From: DASWOJ01 sp964242415 | GTDB lineage: Bacteria; Pseudomonadota; Alphaproteobacteria; Acetobacterales; Acetobacteraceae | Assembly: GCA_964242415.1 (NCBI GenBank) | Contig: CAXTAT010000004.1 | Location: 1-64,000 of the forward strand | Direction: 5' to 3' | DNA length: 64,000 nucleotides | Shown here: positions 51,057-60,397 of the stretch, piece after piece | Numbering within the stretch: position 1 is the stretch's first letter | How the letters are laid out: every line of letters starts with the position of its first letter | Notes under the pieces: model-generated | Database searches by the model: none | What the model saw: only the letters and a program-made list of their open reading frames with translations | What the model was told of the DNA's origin: nothing | Made by a program: the position numbers and the translations under genes

Positions 51057-52055
51057 ATGAGCGAGACGAGCCAGAAGACCACTACCTGGATGCGGCGCGG
51101 CCGGCACATCGAGGATCTCAGCGACGCCGAAATCCTGGCACTGGCGATCAGCAACGAGGAGCAGGCCAGCCTGGCCTACACCGGGTTCGCCGAGAGCCTG
51201 CGCGCCGACTACCCCGACACCGCCCGCATGTTCACCGAGATGGCGCAGGAGGAAACCGGGCATCGCCACCAGCTGATCGAGCTGTTCCGCACGAAGTTCG
51301 GCGAGGCCATCCCCAAGATCGACGCCACCGACGTGCGCGGCCTGTTGCAGGAGCGCCCATCCGGCCTGATGAAGCCCCAAGGCCCTGAGGCGATGCGCCG
51401 CCAGGCCCGGCAGATGGAGGCCAACGCCAGCCGCTTCTACCACCAGGCAGCCAGCCGCACGCTGGATGCTACGATCCGCAACGTGCTCGGCGACCTGGCC
51501 GTGGCCGAGGCTGCGCATGAGCAGACCGCCGACCAGATCGACGAGGCCGCGGCGCCGACCGAGGGCCGGATCAAGGAGGACGACAACGCCCGCCGCCGCT
51601 TTATACTGCAGATCGTGCAGCCGGGCCTGGTCGGGCTGATGGACGGGTCGGTGTCCACCCTGGCGCCGGTGTTCGCGGCGGCGTTCGCCACGCACAGCTC
51701 GTGGAATGCCTTCCTGGTGGGCTTGGCGGCCTCGGTCGGCGCGGGCGTGTCGATGGGCTTTGCCGAGGCGCTGGCCGACGACGGCAAGCTGTCCGGGCGG
51801 GGCACGCCGTACCTGCGCGGGCTGGTGTGCGGGCTGATGACCATCGCCGGCGGCATCGGCCATACGCTGCCCTATCTAATCCCGGACTTCTGGACCGCCA
51901 CGGGCGTTGCCGGCGTTGTCGTGGTGCTCGAGCTGCTGACGATCGCCTGGATACAGTGGCGCTACATGGACACGCCGCCCCTGTCGGCCGTCGCCAAGGT
52001 CATGCTGGGCGGCGCCATCGTGCTGGGGATCGGCGTCCTGATCGGCAGCAGCTAG
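51057..52055 (+). CDS. mbfA: Membrane-bound ferritin MbfA (ferritin-like domain + VIT1/CCC1 transporter)
   Basis: A 332-residue fusion. Residues about 20-165 form a rubrerythrin-like four-helix domain with di-iron ligands in ISNEEQASLAY, FTEMAQEETGHRHQL and LAVAEAAHEQT (ExxH). Residues about 180-332 form a VIT1/CCC1 membrane domain (PGLVGLMDGSVSTLAPVFAAAF; GAGVSMGFAEALADDG). In Agrobacterium and Bradyrhizobium this protein exports iron and resists acid and peroxide stress under control of Irr. No clear iron-control element was seen in the 147-bp gap upstream. Confidence 0.9.
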   Translation: MSETSQKTTTWMRRGRHIEDLSDAEILALAISNEEQASLAYTGFAESLRADYPDTARMFTEMAQEETGHRHQLIELFRTKFGEAIPKIDATDVRGLLQERPSGLMKPQGPEAMRRQARQMEANASRFYHQAASRTLDATIRNVLGDLAVAEAAHEQTADQIDEAAAPTEGRIKEDDNARRRFILQIVQPGLVGLMDGSVSTLAPVFAAAFATHSSWNAFLVGLAASVGAGVSMGFAEALADDGKLSGRGTPYLRGLVCGLMTIAGGIGHTLPYLIPDFWTATGVAGVVVVLELLTIAWIQWRYMDTPPLSAVAKVMLGGAIVLGIGVLIGSS

Positions 52056-52333
52056 GGCAGCCCGGCGCCGCAGGCGCAGGCGTGTCGCGGAACTCAGCAG
52101 TGCCGCGGCGGCTCACGGCGACGATCAGGACGGGCTTGCAGGCGTCTCCCGCCTTTTTGGCTCCCCAGCCCGCTGCCGGCCCGGCCCCGGGATGCCTTTG
52201 CCATGCGGCATCGACCTTGGACACACGGCATCGTGGCGGGAAGCCGACGATGCGGCCCGTGCCGCTCCCGTGCGCCGCGTAGCAGGCAGCGCCTGCTTCC
52301 CCTGATTGAATCGGGAGGCATCCCCTTCTTACC

Positions 52334-52349
52334 ATCGTCGTATGACGAT
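52334..52349 (+). promoter_or_regulatory. Candidate operator palindrome upstream of padR-chrA
   Basis: A perfect inverted repeat, ATCGTC-GTAT-GACGAT, lies 48 bases before the PadR start, in the only AT-richer part of the 52056-52397 gap. This is where an autoregulating PadR would be expected to bind. The rest of the gap holds no gene. Binding is inference. Confidence 0.4.
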
Positions 52350-52397
52350 ATCTGGTTCCGATACCGTGGCGGCCTGGAACGATGCTACGGTCTGGCC

Positions 52398-52697
52398 ATG
52401 GAGCATCAGGAGCTTCTCGTCGGCTTTATCCGGCTGCACGTCCTGCATCGCGCGGCGGAGAGCGAGCTTATCGGCCAGTGGATGATCGAGGACCTGGGGT
52501 GGCATGGCTACCGGTTAAGCCCGGGCACCCTGTATCCGCTTCTCGAGGGCCTGGAGAAGCGCGGCTATCTCGTCCCACGCCGCGCGCAGGCCGGGCGCGG
52601 TTGCGCGAGGTGCCCGGAAACGAAGCGCCGCAGCCGCCCGTATGAGCATTGCGCCGCGACCTCTCCCACCATTGCAGGCCGGCTTGAGCGGACATGA
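52398..52697 (+). CDS. PadR-family transcriptional regulator, short C terminus
   Basis: A 99-residue protein with a clear PadR winged helix: FIRLHVLHRAAESELIGQWMIEDLGWHGYRLSPGTLYPLLEGLEKRGYL is intact across residues about 8-58. After GYLVPRRAQAGRG the expected wing and dimerisation helix are replaced by an unrelated Cys/Arg-rich sequence, suggesting an indel in the 3' third. Even so the frame ends in an ATGA overlap with chrA, so coupling is kept. PadR next to a chromate transporter is a common pairing, where PadR represses the operon. Confidence 0.7.
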   Translation: MEHQELLVGFIRLHVLHRAAESELIGQWMIEDLGWHGYRLSPGTLYPLLEGLEKRGYLVPRRAQAGRGCARCPETKRRSRPYEHCAATSPTIAGRLERT

Positions 52698-53926
52698 GCG
52701 CGCCAGCGGCGACCGTGTCATCCCGCCGGTGTGGCTCTGCCCGTGAGGTGTTCGCGGCGTTCCTGCGCCTGGGCCTGACCAGCTTCGGGGGTCCGGTGGC
52801 GCATCTCGGCTATTTCCGTGCCGAGCTGGTTGAGCGGCGGGGCTGGCTCAGCGAGCGTGCCTATGCCGACCTGGTTGGCCTATGCCAGTTCCTGCCGGGG
52901 CCGGCGTCCAGCCAAGTCGGCTTCGCGCTCGGCCTGATGCGTGGCGGCTGGCGGGGGGCGCTTGCGGCCTGGGCCGGGTTCACCCTGCCGTCTGCCGTCG
53001 TCCTGGTGGTGTTCGCCACCTTCGCTGGCAGCCTGTCGTCCTCGCCGGTGGGCGCCGGGTTGCTGCATGGGTTGAAGCTGGTGGCGGTGGCCATCGTCGC
53101 GCAGGCCGTGTGGGGCATGGCGCGCAGCCTGTGCCCGGACCGGGAGCGTGCCAGCATCGCGACCCTGGCCGCGGTCCTGGTGCTGTTCGCGCCGACATCG
53201 GTGGGTCAGATCGGTGCCATTGCGCTCGGCGGCCTTGCCGGGCTGAGGCTTTGCCGCACGGCGGCTGCCGGCGCCGGCGTGCCCGAACCGTTGGCGGTGC
53301 CGGTGTCCCGTGCCGCCGGGATCACCTGCCTTGCCCTGTTCGCGGCGCTTCTGCTGCTGCTGCCGTTGCTGCATGGGCTGGGGATGGGGGTTGTCCTGTT
53401 CGATGCCTTCTACCGGTCGGGGTCCTTCGTGTTCGGCGGCGGCCACGTCGTCCTACCGCTGCTGCGCGATGCCGTGGTCAGGCCGGGGTGGGTGTCGGAC
53501 AGCGCATTCCTTGCGGGATACGGCGCGACCCAGGCGGTGCCGGGGCCTTTGTTCACCTTTTCCGCCTATCTCGGTGCGGTGCTGCCGGGACCATGGGGCG
53601 GCGTCCCGGGTGCCGTCATCGCGTTGCTGGCGCTGTTCCTGCCGGGCTGCCTGCTCCTGCTTGGGGTGCTGCCGTTCTGGGATGCCCTTCGCGTGCGCCC
53701 GGCGGCGCAGGCCGCCATGCAGGGGGCGAATGCTGCCGTGGTCGGCGTGCTCGGGGCCGCGCTGTACGACCCGGTCTGGACCAGCGCCGTCCAGCGGCCG
53801 GCAGACTTCGCCCTTGCCTTGCTCGGCTTCGTCCTGCTGGTAGTCTGGCGGGTGTCGCCGGTCCTGGTGGTGGCGTTTGGCGCCGCTGGCGGCATCGGCA
53901 TGGGCTTGACCGGGGGACCGGGCTGA
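52694..53926 (+). CDS. chrA: Chromate transporter ChrA, two-domain (CHR family)
   Basis: A 410-residue membrane protein with two homologous CHR halves. First half: FLRLGLTSFGGPVAHLGYFRAELVERRGWLSE and LCQFLPGPASSQVGFALG. Second half: FYRSGSFVFGGGHVVLPLLRDAVV and GYGATQAVPGPLFTFSAYLGA. Both carry the family FGGP/FGGGH and PGP motifs. ChrA exports chromate (or sulphate analogues) driven by the membrane potential. It overlaps the PadR gene by 4 bases and is probably repressed by it. Confidence 0.92.
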   Translation: MSAPAATVSSRRCGSAREVFAAFLRLGLTSFGGPVAHLGYFRAELVERRGWLSERAYADLVGLCQFLPGPASSQVGFALGLMRGGWRGALAAWAGFTLPSAVVLVVFATFAGSLSSSPVGAGLLHGLKLVAVAIVAQAVWGMARSLCPDRERASIATLAAVLVLFAPTSVGQIGAIALGGLAGLRLCRTAAAGAGVPEPLAVPVSRAAGITCLALFAALLLLLPLLHGLGMGVVLFDAFYRSGSFVFGGGHVVLPLLRDAVVRPGWVSDSAFLAGYGATQAVPGPLFTFSAYLGAVLPGPWGGVPGAVIALLALFLPGCLLLLGVLPFWDALRVRPAAQAAMQGANAAVVGVLGAALYDPVWTSAVQRPADFALALLGFVLLVVWRVSPVLVVAFGAAGGIGMGLTGGPG

Positions 53927-54004
53927 CCGGGGCAGGGGGTCCCGGCAGGGAGCAGCCCACTGCCGGGCATCATCGCATGAGGACGGTCCTGCCATGCGCC
54001 CGGT

Positions 54005-54115
54005 GTGCTGGCCGGTTCGCACTTGTCCCGCTTCCTCGCCCTGTATGGGGCGTTGTCCGCGGCGTTCGGCGTGGTGTCGCTGGTCCTGCGGAGCAAGCAG
54101 ACAGCCTGGAAGGGG
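54005..54115 (+). pseudogene. N-terminal remnant of an MFS transporter
   Basis: A short frame starting at a GTG reads MLAGSHLSRFLALYGALSAAFGVVSLVL and then turns to unrelated sequence. RFLALYGALxAAFGV is a common first helix of MFS permeases of the 3-phenylpropionate/nucleoside type. Only this helix remains before the convergent outer membrane factor gene begins at 54122. The match is short, so the call is tentative. Confidence 0.4.
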
Positions 54116-54121
54116 TGGGTC

Positions 54122-55548
54122 TCAACCCTTCAGGTTCGGCAGGTCGCTCCGGTCCCAGCCTCCCCCCAATGCGCGGATCAGGCTTACGCTCGCTTCAACA
54201 CGCCGCGTATGCAGGCTGATGGCGGTTTGCTCGGCTTGAAGCTCAGCCTCCTGCGCCGTCACGACCTCGAGGTAGTTGATCGCTCCATCCAGGTAAAGCG
54301 AGGTGGAGATCGAAACCGTCCGCCTCGCAGCCATCACCGCCTCCTGCTCGGACTTTTCCTCGTCACCCAGGTAGTGCAGCAACGCGAGGTTGTCTTCCAC
54401 GCTTTGAAACGCACCCAGCACCACCTGCCTGTAGTTCGCCACGGCAAGCTGATAGGCGGCCACCGCCGCGGCCTCTTGCGCCTGGCGCAAGCCACCCTCG
54501 AACACCGGGAGCACCAGCCCAGGGCCAACGGCCCAAAAGTCGTTCGGCAGGCTGGCCAAGTTGAAGCCGGTATCCTGAAAGCCAAACAGCGCATCCAGGG
54601 TTATGTTGGGATAGAATGCCGCCTTTGCCACGCCAATGGTGGCATTTGCCGATGCCACGATCCTTTCAGACGAGGCGATGTCGGGACGGCGCTGCAGCAG
54701 CGTCGAAGGCAATCCGGTTGCGACCACTGGAACACGCGTGTCGATGACGGCGGTGCTATGGTCAGCTCCGAGGGCAGCACGCCGACCAGCACCGCGATGG
54801 CATGCTCCAGCAATGCCCGGCTGGCCGCGACGTCCGACACCTGCGCCTGCGCGAACGAGAGCTGGGTTTGCGCCCGCGTCACGTCCAACTCAGACGCGAT
54901 CTTGCCAGCCAAGCGGTTCTGCACAAGTTGCAACGCCTTGGCGTAGGCGCCGACGGTGACACGCAGCAGGCCGGCCTGAACGTCCAGCCCGCGCAGTTGC
55001 AAGTAGTCGCCCGCCAACTCGGCATGCAGGCTGAGCCGGACAGTCTCCAGGTCTGCTGCACTCGCCTGTGCGGCGGCTTTGCCAGCCTTGATCGTATTGG
55101 CGATGCTGTCCCAGAAATCGATCTCATACGTCGCGCGGGCGCTGATGCCGTTGTCGAGGTATTGGTTCGGCTGGTTCCGCCCCCGCAGCGGCCGACGATC
55201 GGACTGCCGGTCCGCATTGATATGCGACTCGACGGACAAGGTCGGGAACAGCCCGGCAACCGCCTCCTGCGAGATGGCCCGTGCCCGGTTGGACACCGAC
55301 AGCGCCGCCGCCAGGTTGGGGCTGCCGCTGTCAACCCGGCCCTCCAGGTCGTTCAACACGGGATCGTTGTACATCTCCCACCACGCGCTGCGCGGCAGCT
55401 CATCGGACGGCTTGGCTTTCTGCCATAGCTCCGCTTCCTTGTAGCTTACCGGAACGACCTGCAACGGGATTTCATACTTCGGGGCCAGATCGCATCCAGG
55501 AAGCGACGTCAGCAATGCGGCGGCTACGATGCCAGCCGCAAGCCTCAC
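54122..55548 (-). pseudogene. RND outer membrane factor (NodT family), frameshifted
   Basis: The gene encodes an outer membrane channel lipoprotein: MRLAAGIVAAALLTSLPGCDLAP has a lipobox with Cys19, followed by SAWWEMYNDPVLNDLEGRV and the first TolC-like repeat. At about 54731 the frame changes: before it reads LPSELTIAPPSSTRV, after it (other frame) VATGLPSTLLQRRPDIASSER, which is the diagnostic NodT block. The rest runs normally to 54122. Total length without the shift would be about 475 residues, the usual size. A 2-base insertion or 1-base loss, real or an assembly error, would explain it. It overlaps the adaptor gene by 4 bases. Confidence 0.85.
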
Positions 55549-56744
55549 TGCGTCGCCCCAACGCTCGCCGCTGTCTGGGCGCCTTCGTGATCCGACGCCG
55601 CACCCGCGTTCGCAATGTTCACCACCGTGCCGGCCTCAATCGAGTCGGAGGGGCTGTCGATGACCTTGTCGCCGGGCAAGACTCCCGATGTGACCTCAAC
55701 CGAGGTGCCCAGGTCGCGTCCAATCTTGATCGGCTTGATCGCCACCTCCCCCGCCGGACTGACGGTGGCGACCTCCATCCCGTTCTTGCGGAACAACAGG
55801 GAACTCGTCGGCAGCGTCAGAATGTCGGCGTTGGTCGGCAGCTTGAAATGCACCTCGACGTAGGAGCCGGGCCATAGCTTGCCGTCCGCATTATCGGCGA
55901 TGAGCTGCACGAGCACCGTTCGCGAGTCCTCGGAAACAGCGTTGGAGGTGGTCAGCAGCTTGGCCGCAAAGGTTTTGCCAGGATACTGCGTAAGCTTGAG
56001 ATCTGCTTCCATGCCGGGCCGCAGCTCGGCCGAATAAGCCTGCGGCACACGGACGTAGATCCGGACCTTGCGTATGTCCGAAACAGTGAACAGCGGGCGC
56101 CCGCCCGTTCCGGCAGTGATCAGGTCGCCGATGTCCGTATTGCGTGCGGTGACCACGCCGTCGAACGGGGCGGTCAGCCGCTTGAAGCTTTCCAACGCCT
56201 CAAGCCGCCGCACGTCGGCGCTCGCGGCATTCACGTTGGAGGCCTTGGCGTCCGCGTCGCCCTTCTTCTCGTCGGTGGTCTGCTGCGAGACGGAGTTGTT
56301 GTTGAGCAGCGCCTTCCAACGCTGCGAGGTGAGGGTGGCCAGCTTGGCGTCCGACTGCGTGGTCGCGAGCCTGGCGCGCGCCTGGTCCACTTGCTGGTCC
56401 AGGTCCGGCGCCTCGATCGACCCGAGCAGGTCGCCCGCCTTGACGCGTGCGCCGATGTCCTCGTTCCAGGTCTTCAGGTAGCCGTTCACCCGTGCATACA
56501 GCGGCGCCTGGTTCCAGGCTTGGATATCGCCGGGCAGCACGATCTCCTGCTCCGGCTCTCCACGCTTGGCGAAGATGACGGTGACCGAGGGCACGGCCTG
56601 ACTGTCCGTCCATGTCGCAAGCTTCGCCTCGCTGTCGTGCCGGCTGGCGATGCCGGTCCAGGCGAGCGCCGCCGCGCCTGCGACGGCTGCCAGGCCCACG
56701 ATCCGCGGCGTCCAGGAGCGCTTTTTCGGCTTGTCAGCAGACAT
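55545..56744 (-). CDS. RND efflux periplasmic adaptor (membrane fusion protein)
   Basis: A 399-residue adaptor with one N-terminal membrane helix (IVGLAAVAGAAALAWTGIA). The lipoyl halves are PLYARVNGYLKTWNEDIGARVKAGDLLGSIEAPDLDQQV and FKRLTAPFDGVVTARNTDIGDLI, with an alpha-hairpin between (about 120-190), followed by beta-barrel and proximal domains ending GDKVIDSPSDSIEAGTVV. It connects the inner-membrane pump to the outer membrane channel. It starts 15 bp after the pump gene and overlaps the channel gene by 4 bases. Confidence 0.9.
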   Translation of the reverse strand: MSADKPKKRSWTPRIVGLAAVAGAAALAWTGIASRHDSEAKLATWTDSQAVPSVTVIFAKRGEPEQEIVLPGDIQAWNQAPLYARVNGYLKTWNEDIGARVKAGDLLGSIEAPDLDQQVDQARARLATTQSDAKLATLTSQRWKALLNNNSVSQQTTDEKKGDADAKASNVNAASADVRRLEALESFKRLTAPFDGVVTARNTDIGDLITAGTGGRPLFTVSDIRKVRIYVRVPQAYSAELRPGMEADLKLTQYPGKTFAAKLLTTSNAVSEDSRTVLVQLIADNADGKLWPGSYVEVHFKLPTNADILTLPTSSLLFRKNGMEVATVSPAGEVAIKPIKIGRDLGTSVEVTSGVLPGDKVIDSPSDSIEAGTVVNIANAGAASDHEGAQTAASVGATQ

Positions 56745-56759
56745 GGATGCCCCGAGCAG

Positions 56760-59700
56760 CTAGGCGTGAGAGGGAGAGGGCCGAATTGGCGCCGCGCGCG
56801 GTGCGCGGGCCTTGCGCCCATGCACGATGCTGAACACCACGGGCACGAAGAACAGCGTTGCTATTGTGGCGCAAATCAGGCCGCCGATCACCGCCCGCCC
56901 GAGCGGCGCGTTCTGCTCGGCGCTGAGCGCGGTCGGCAACATACCGATGATCATCGCCAGTGCGGTCATCAGGACCGGGCGGAACCGGCCGAAGCCGGAC
57001 TCGACCGCAGCCGTCAAGGCATCCGCGCCGCCCGCCATCTGCTCGCGGGCGAAGCTCACCACCAGGATGGAGTTGGCGGTCGCCACCCCCATGCACATGA
57101 TCGCGCCCGTGAGCGCCGGCACCGAGAGGGTGGTGTGCGTGATGAACAGCATCCACACGATGCCCGCCAGCGCCGCCGGCAGGCCGGTGATGATGACGAA
57201 GGGATCGAGCCAGGACTGGAAGTTCACCACGATCAGTAGGTAGATCAATACGATTGCAAACGCCAAGCCGCTGTAGAGCTGGGTGTAGGCGCTCGTCATC
57301 GTCGTCACCTGGCCGCGCAGCACCACCGAGGAGCCCACGGGAACCTCGGACGCCATGTCGTTCAGGATCGTCTGGATGTCGGCCGCCACGGCGCCCAGGT
57401 CGCGGCCGTGCGTGGAGGCATAGAGGTCGATGACCGGCTGCACGTTGTAGTGCGATACCACCGCCTCGGTCGGCCCGCGGGCGATGCTGGCGATGCCGCC
57501 CAGGAGTTGCGAGCCGCCGGCTGCGGTGATCGGCATGTTCTTCAGGTCGTCCAGCGTGTCGATGTAGTACTGCGGCATCTGCACGACGATCGGATACGAC
57601 ACGCCGTTGCGCGGGTTGAGCCAGAAGGTCGGCGCCGTCTGGATGCTGCCGGCCAGCGTGTCCAGCATGGTGGTCGAGGCGTTCCGCTCGGTCAGCCCGA
57701 CCTGGTTGGCGAAGGACCGGTCCACCGAGACGTTCAGCGTCGGCTGGTTGAACTGCTGCTGGATGCGCGGGTCCGCGACGCCGGGCACCCGGCTGATGCG
57801 GGCCAGCAGCTTGTTCGCATAGGCGCGGTTCTCCTCGAACTTGTTGCCGATCACCTGGATGTCCACCGGCGACGGCAGGCCGAAGTTGAGGATCTGCGTC
57901 ACAATGTCGGCCGGCAGGAAGGAGAAGCTCGCCTCCGGGAACAACCTGGGAAGCCGGTCGCGCAGTTGATCGACATAGGCTGCAGCCGGCAGGTCCTCCT
58001 TCAGCGAGATCAGGATGTCGGCGTCCTCCACCCCGATCGTGCCCGAGTTGTTGTAGGCCATGTTAATGCCGCTCACCGGCAGGCCGATGTTGTCAACCAC
58101 GGTGTCGAGCTGGTCGGGCGGGATGACGTTGCGGACCGCCGCCTCGACTTGGCTCACCAGGCGGGAGGTCTCCTCGATGCGGGTGCCGGTCTGGGCGCGC
58201 ACATGCAGCTTGATCTGGCCGGCGTCCACCGAGGGGAAGAAGTTTTGCCCAAGGAACGGCTGCAGCCCGAACGACGCCAGCACGACGGCGAGGAAGCCCG
58301 TGATGAACAGCCACCGCCGCTCCGCCGCGGCCACCAGCAGGCTGCGGTAGCCGCCGCGCAGCCGCTCGAAGTTGCGCTCGAACCCGCGCTGGAACAGCGT
58401 GAACGGGTTGCGCGTCGGCGGCGGGGCGTGATCGCCTCCCTGGTGTGCGTGCACATGGGGGCGCAGGAGGAAGGCGGCCATGGTCGGCACCAGCGTGCGC
58501 GAGAGGACGTAGGAGGCGATCATGGCGAACACCACCGCCTCGGCCAACGGGCGGAACAGGTAACCGGCCACGCCGCCCAGGCCGAACATCGGCACGAACA
58601 CGATGCAGATGCACAGCAGCGACACCGTTGCCGGCACCACGATCTGCCGGGCGCCGTCCATGATCGCCGGCTCGACTTCCTTTCCCTGTTCGAGATGGTA
58701 GTTGATGTTCTCGATGGTGACCGTCGCGTCGTCCACCAGGATGCCGACCGCGAGCGCCAGCCCACCCATGGTCATGACGTTGATCGTCTCGCCGAGCACC
58801 GACAGCGCGGTCAGCGACGCCAGGATTGCGAGCGGGATCGACACGGTGATGATCAGGGTCGAGCGCCAGCTCCCGAGGAAGACCAGGATCAGCAGCCCGG
58901 TCAGCCCGGCCGCAATCAGGCCCTCGCGGACGACGCTGGACACGGCGCTGGTCACGAACACCGACTGGTCGCCGACGGCCTTGAGGCTGAGGCTTTTCGG
59001 CAGCGATTCGGCGATCTTGGGCAGCAGGGCCTTGACCCCGCTGATGATGTCGAGCGTGGACGCCGAGCCGGCCTTCTGGATCGTCATCAGCACGGCCGGG
59101 CTGCCGTCCACGTGCACGACGTTGGTCTGCGGCGGGCTGCCGTCGTGCACGAAGGCGACGTCGCGGACGTAGATGATGGTGCCGTTCGCCCGCTTGATCG
59201 GCAGGTTGTTCAGCTCGGAGATTTCCTTTGGCGCGTCGTTCAGCGCGACGGTGTACTCGAACTTGCCGATCTTCTGCGTGCCGACCGGCGTGATCAGGTT
59301 CTGCGCCGCCAGCGCCTCCACCACGTCCTGCACCGACAGGCCATAGCCCTGCAGCTTGTTCTGGTTCACGTCCACCTGGACCTGCCGCACCTTGCCGCCG
59401 TACGGCGAGGGGATGGCCGCCCCGGCGACGGTGGCAAGCTGCGGCCGGATGAAGTTCTGCCCGTAGTCCTGCATCTGCGTCTGCGTCAGCGTCTTGCTGG
59501 ACAGGGCAAGCTGCAGGATGGGCACGCTGGATGCGTTGAACGTGAGCACGTAAGGCGGCGTGATGCCCGGCGGCAGCAGCTTCAGCACCGTCTGCGAGGC
59601 CGCCGTCACCTGCGCCAATGCGGCGTTGATGTTCACGGTGCTCTGGAAGAATATCTTGACCACGCCGTAGCCAGCCAGCGATTGAGATTCGATGTGCTGG

Positions 59701-59936
59701 ATGTCGCTGACTTGGCTGCTCAGGGTGCGTTCGTAATAATAGATGACGCGGCCTGACATATCCTCTGGCGGCAGGCCATTGTAGGACCAGACGACGCTGA
59801 TGACGGGGATGCCGATGTTCGGGAATATGTCGGTCGGTGTTTTGAAGGCAGAGATGACGCCGAAAATCAGGATCAGGAAGGCCATCACGACAAAGGTATA
59901 GGGCCGGCTTAACGCAATGCGAACTATGGCAATCAT
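56760..59936 (-). CDS. RND multidrug efflux permease (AcrB/HAE family)
   Basis: A 1058-residue, 12-helix proton-driven pump. Key elements: N-terminal helix SRPYTFVVMAFLILIFGVIS, periplasmic porter domains, and the helix 4 motif GILVDDATVTIENI (the Asp-Asp proton relay), then a second half beginning near LFITGFLAVVLASFGL. Adaptor and channel genes follow in the same operon, giving a complete tripartite pump except for the frameshifted channel. Substrate range unknown. The GGAAGAG ribosome-binding site precedes the ATG. Confidence 0.92.
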   Translation of the reverse strand: MIAIVRIALSRPYTFVVMAFLILIFGVISAFKTPTDIFPNIGIPVISVVWSYNGLPPEDMSGRVIYYYERTLSSQVSDIQHIESQSLAGYGVVKIFFQSTVNINAALAQVTAASQTVLKLLPPGITPPYVLTFNASSVPILQLALSSKTLTQTQMQDYGQNFIRPQLATVAGAAIPSPYGGKVRQVQVDVNQNKLQGYGLSVQDVVEALAAQNLITPVGTQKIGKFEYTVALNDAPKEISELNNLPIKRANGTIIYVRDVAFVHDGSPPQTNVVHVDGSPAVLMTIQKAGSASTLDIISGVKALLPKIAESLPKSLSLKAVGDQSVFVTSAVSSVVREGLIAAGLTGLLILVFLGSWRSTLIITVSIPLAILASLTALSVLGETINVMTMGGLALAVGILVDDATVTIENINYHLEQGKEVEPAIMDGARQIVVPATVSLLCICIVFVPMFGLGGVAGYLFRPLAEAVVFAMIASYVLSRTLVPTMAAFLLRPHVHAHQGGDHAPPPTRNPFTLFQRGFERNFERLRGGYRSLLVAAAERRWLFITGFLAVVLASFGLQPFLGQNFFPSVDAGQIKLHVRAQTGTRIEETSRLVSQVEAAVRNVIPPDQLDTVVDNIGLPVSGINMAYNNSGTIGVEDADILISLKEDLPAAAYVDQLRDRLPRLFPEASFSFLPADIVTQILNFGLPSPVDIQVIGNKFEENRAYANKLLARISRVPGVADPRIQQQFNQPTLNVSVDRSFANQVGLTERNASTTMLDTLAGSIQTAPTFWLNPRNGVSYPIVVQMPQYYIDTLDDLKNMPITAAGGSQLLGGIASIARGPTEAVVSHYNVQPVIDLYASTHGRDLGAVAADIQTILNDMASEVPVGSSVVLRGQVTTMTSAYTQLYSGLAFAIVLIYLLIVVNFQSWLDPFVIITGLPAALAGIVWMLFITHTTLSVPALTGAIMCMGVATANSILVVSFAREQMAGGADALTAAVESGFGRFRPVLMTALAMIIGMLPTALSAEQNAPLGRAVIGGLICATIATLFFVPVVFSIVHGRKARAPRAAPIRPSPSHA

Positions 59937-60036
59937 TTCGGCTCTTCCTCAACACCGTCAAGCATGCTCTTGTCCGCGCTTGGTTCATTGACGCCGCGAG
60001 TAGCTTATCAGCTTGGGTGTCGATCCACAAACCTTG

Positions 60037-60100
60037 GGACCATGGCATGGACTCGTGCCGATGCCGAGCTCGGCATCGGCACATGTTCCTGCCATGGTCC
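60037..60100. repeat. 64-bp palindrome upstream of the RND operon
   Basis: Symmetric about 60068/60069. The outer arms GGACCATGGCA (60037-60047) and TGCCATGGTCC (60090-60100) and the inner arms GTGCCGATGCCGAG and CTCGGCATCGGCAC (60055-60082) pair perfectly; only the 7-base spacers between them are imperfect. It could form a cruciform or a long hairpin in RNA. It lies in the 461-bp gap between the divergent RND permease (59936) and the Gfo/Idh gene (60398); the rest of that gap shows nothing else clear. Confidence 0.8.
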
Positions 60101-60397
60101 GACCTCGCGCACGGCCTGGCTGGGCACCAGGCGCTGGCGGCTGGCCCAGGCCGAGGCCAACATCCAGGCCGGACCTCAAGCGATTGCCCTGCCCAGCACC
60201 ACCCGCCCTTGACGGTTGCGCCGCCCGTCCGCGAGTATCGGCTGCACTTACCCATGGTGCAGACGGTCCTAGGCAGCCGTCCGGCGCTGGTGCCGGCCGT
60301 CGTGGTGCGGCTTCCATCGCCCTGCCTGGGTGAAGGTGCGGGTGGCATCAGCCGTGCCGGACCGGGTGCCGGGCGCGCGAACACTTCTGGAGGGGCA

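Noticed and set aside
57408..59756. A 782-codon open frame on the plus strand opposite the RND permease gene
   Set aside because: Composition is Arg/His/Asp/Val-rich without any domain, as expected for the antisense of GC-rich coding DNA. The minus strand has a complete RND pump.
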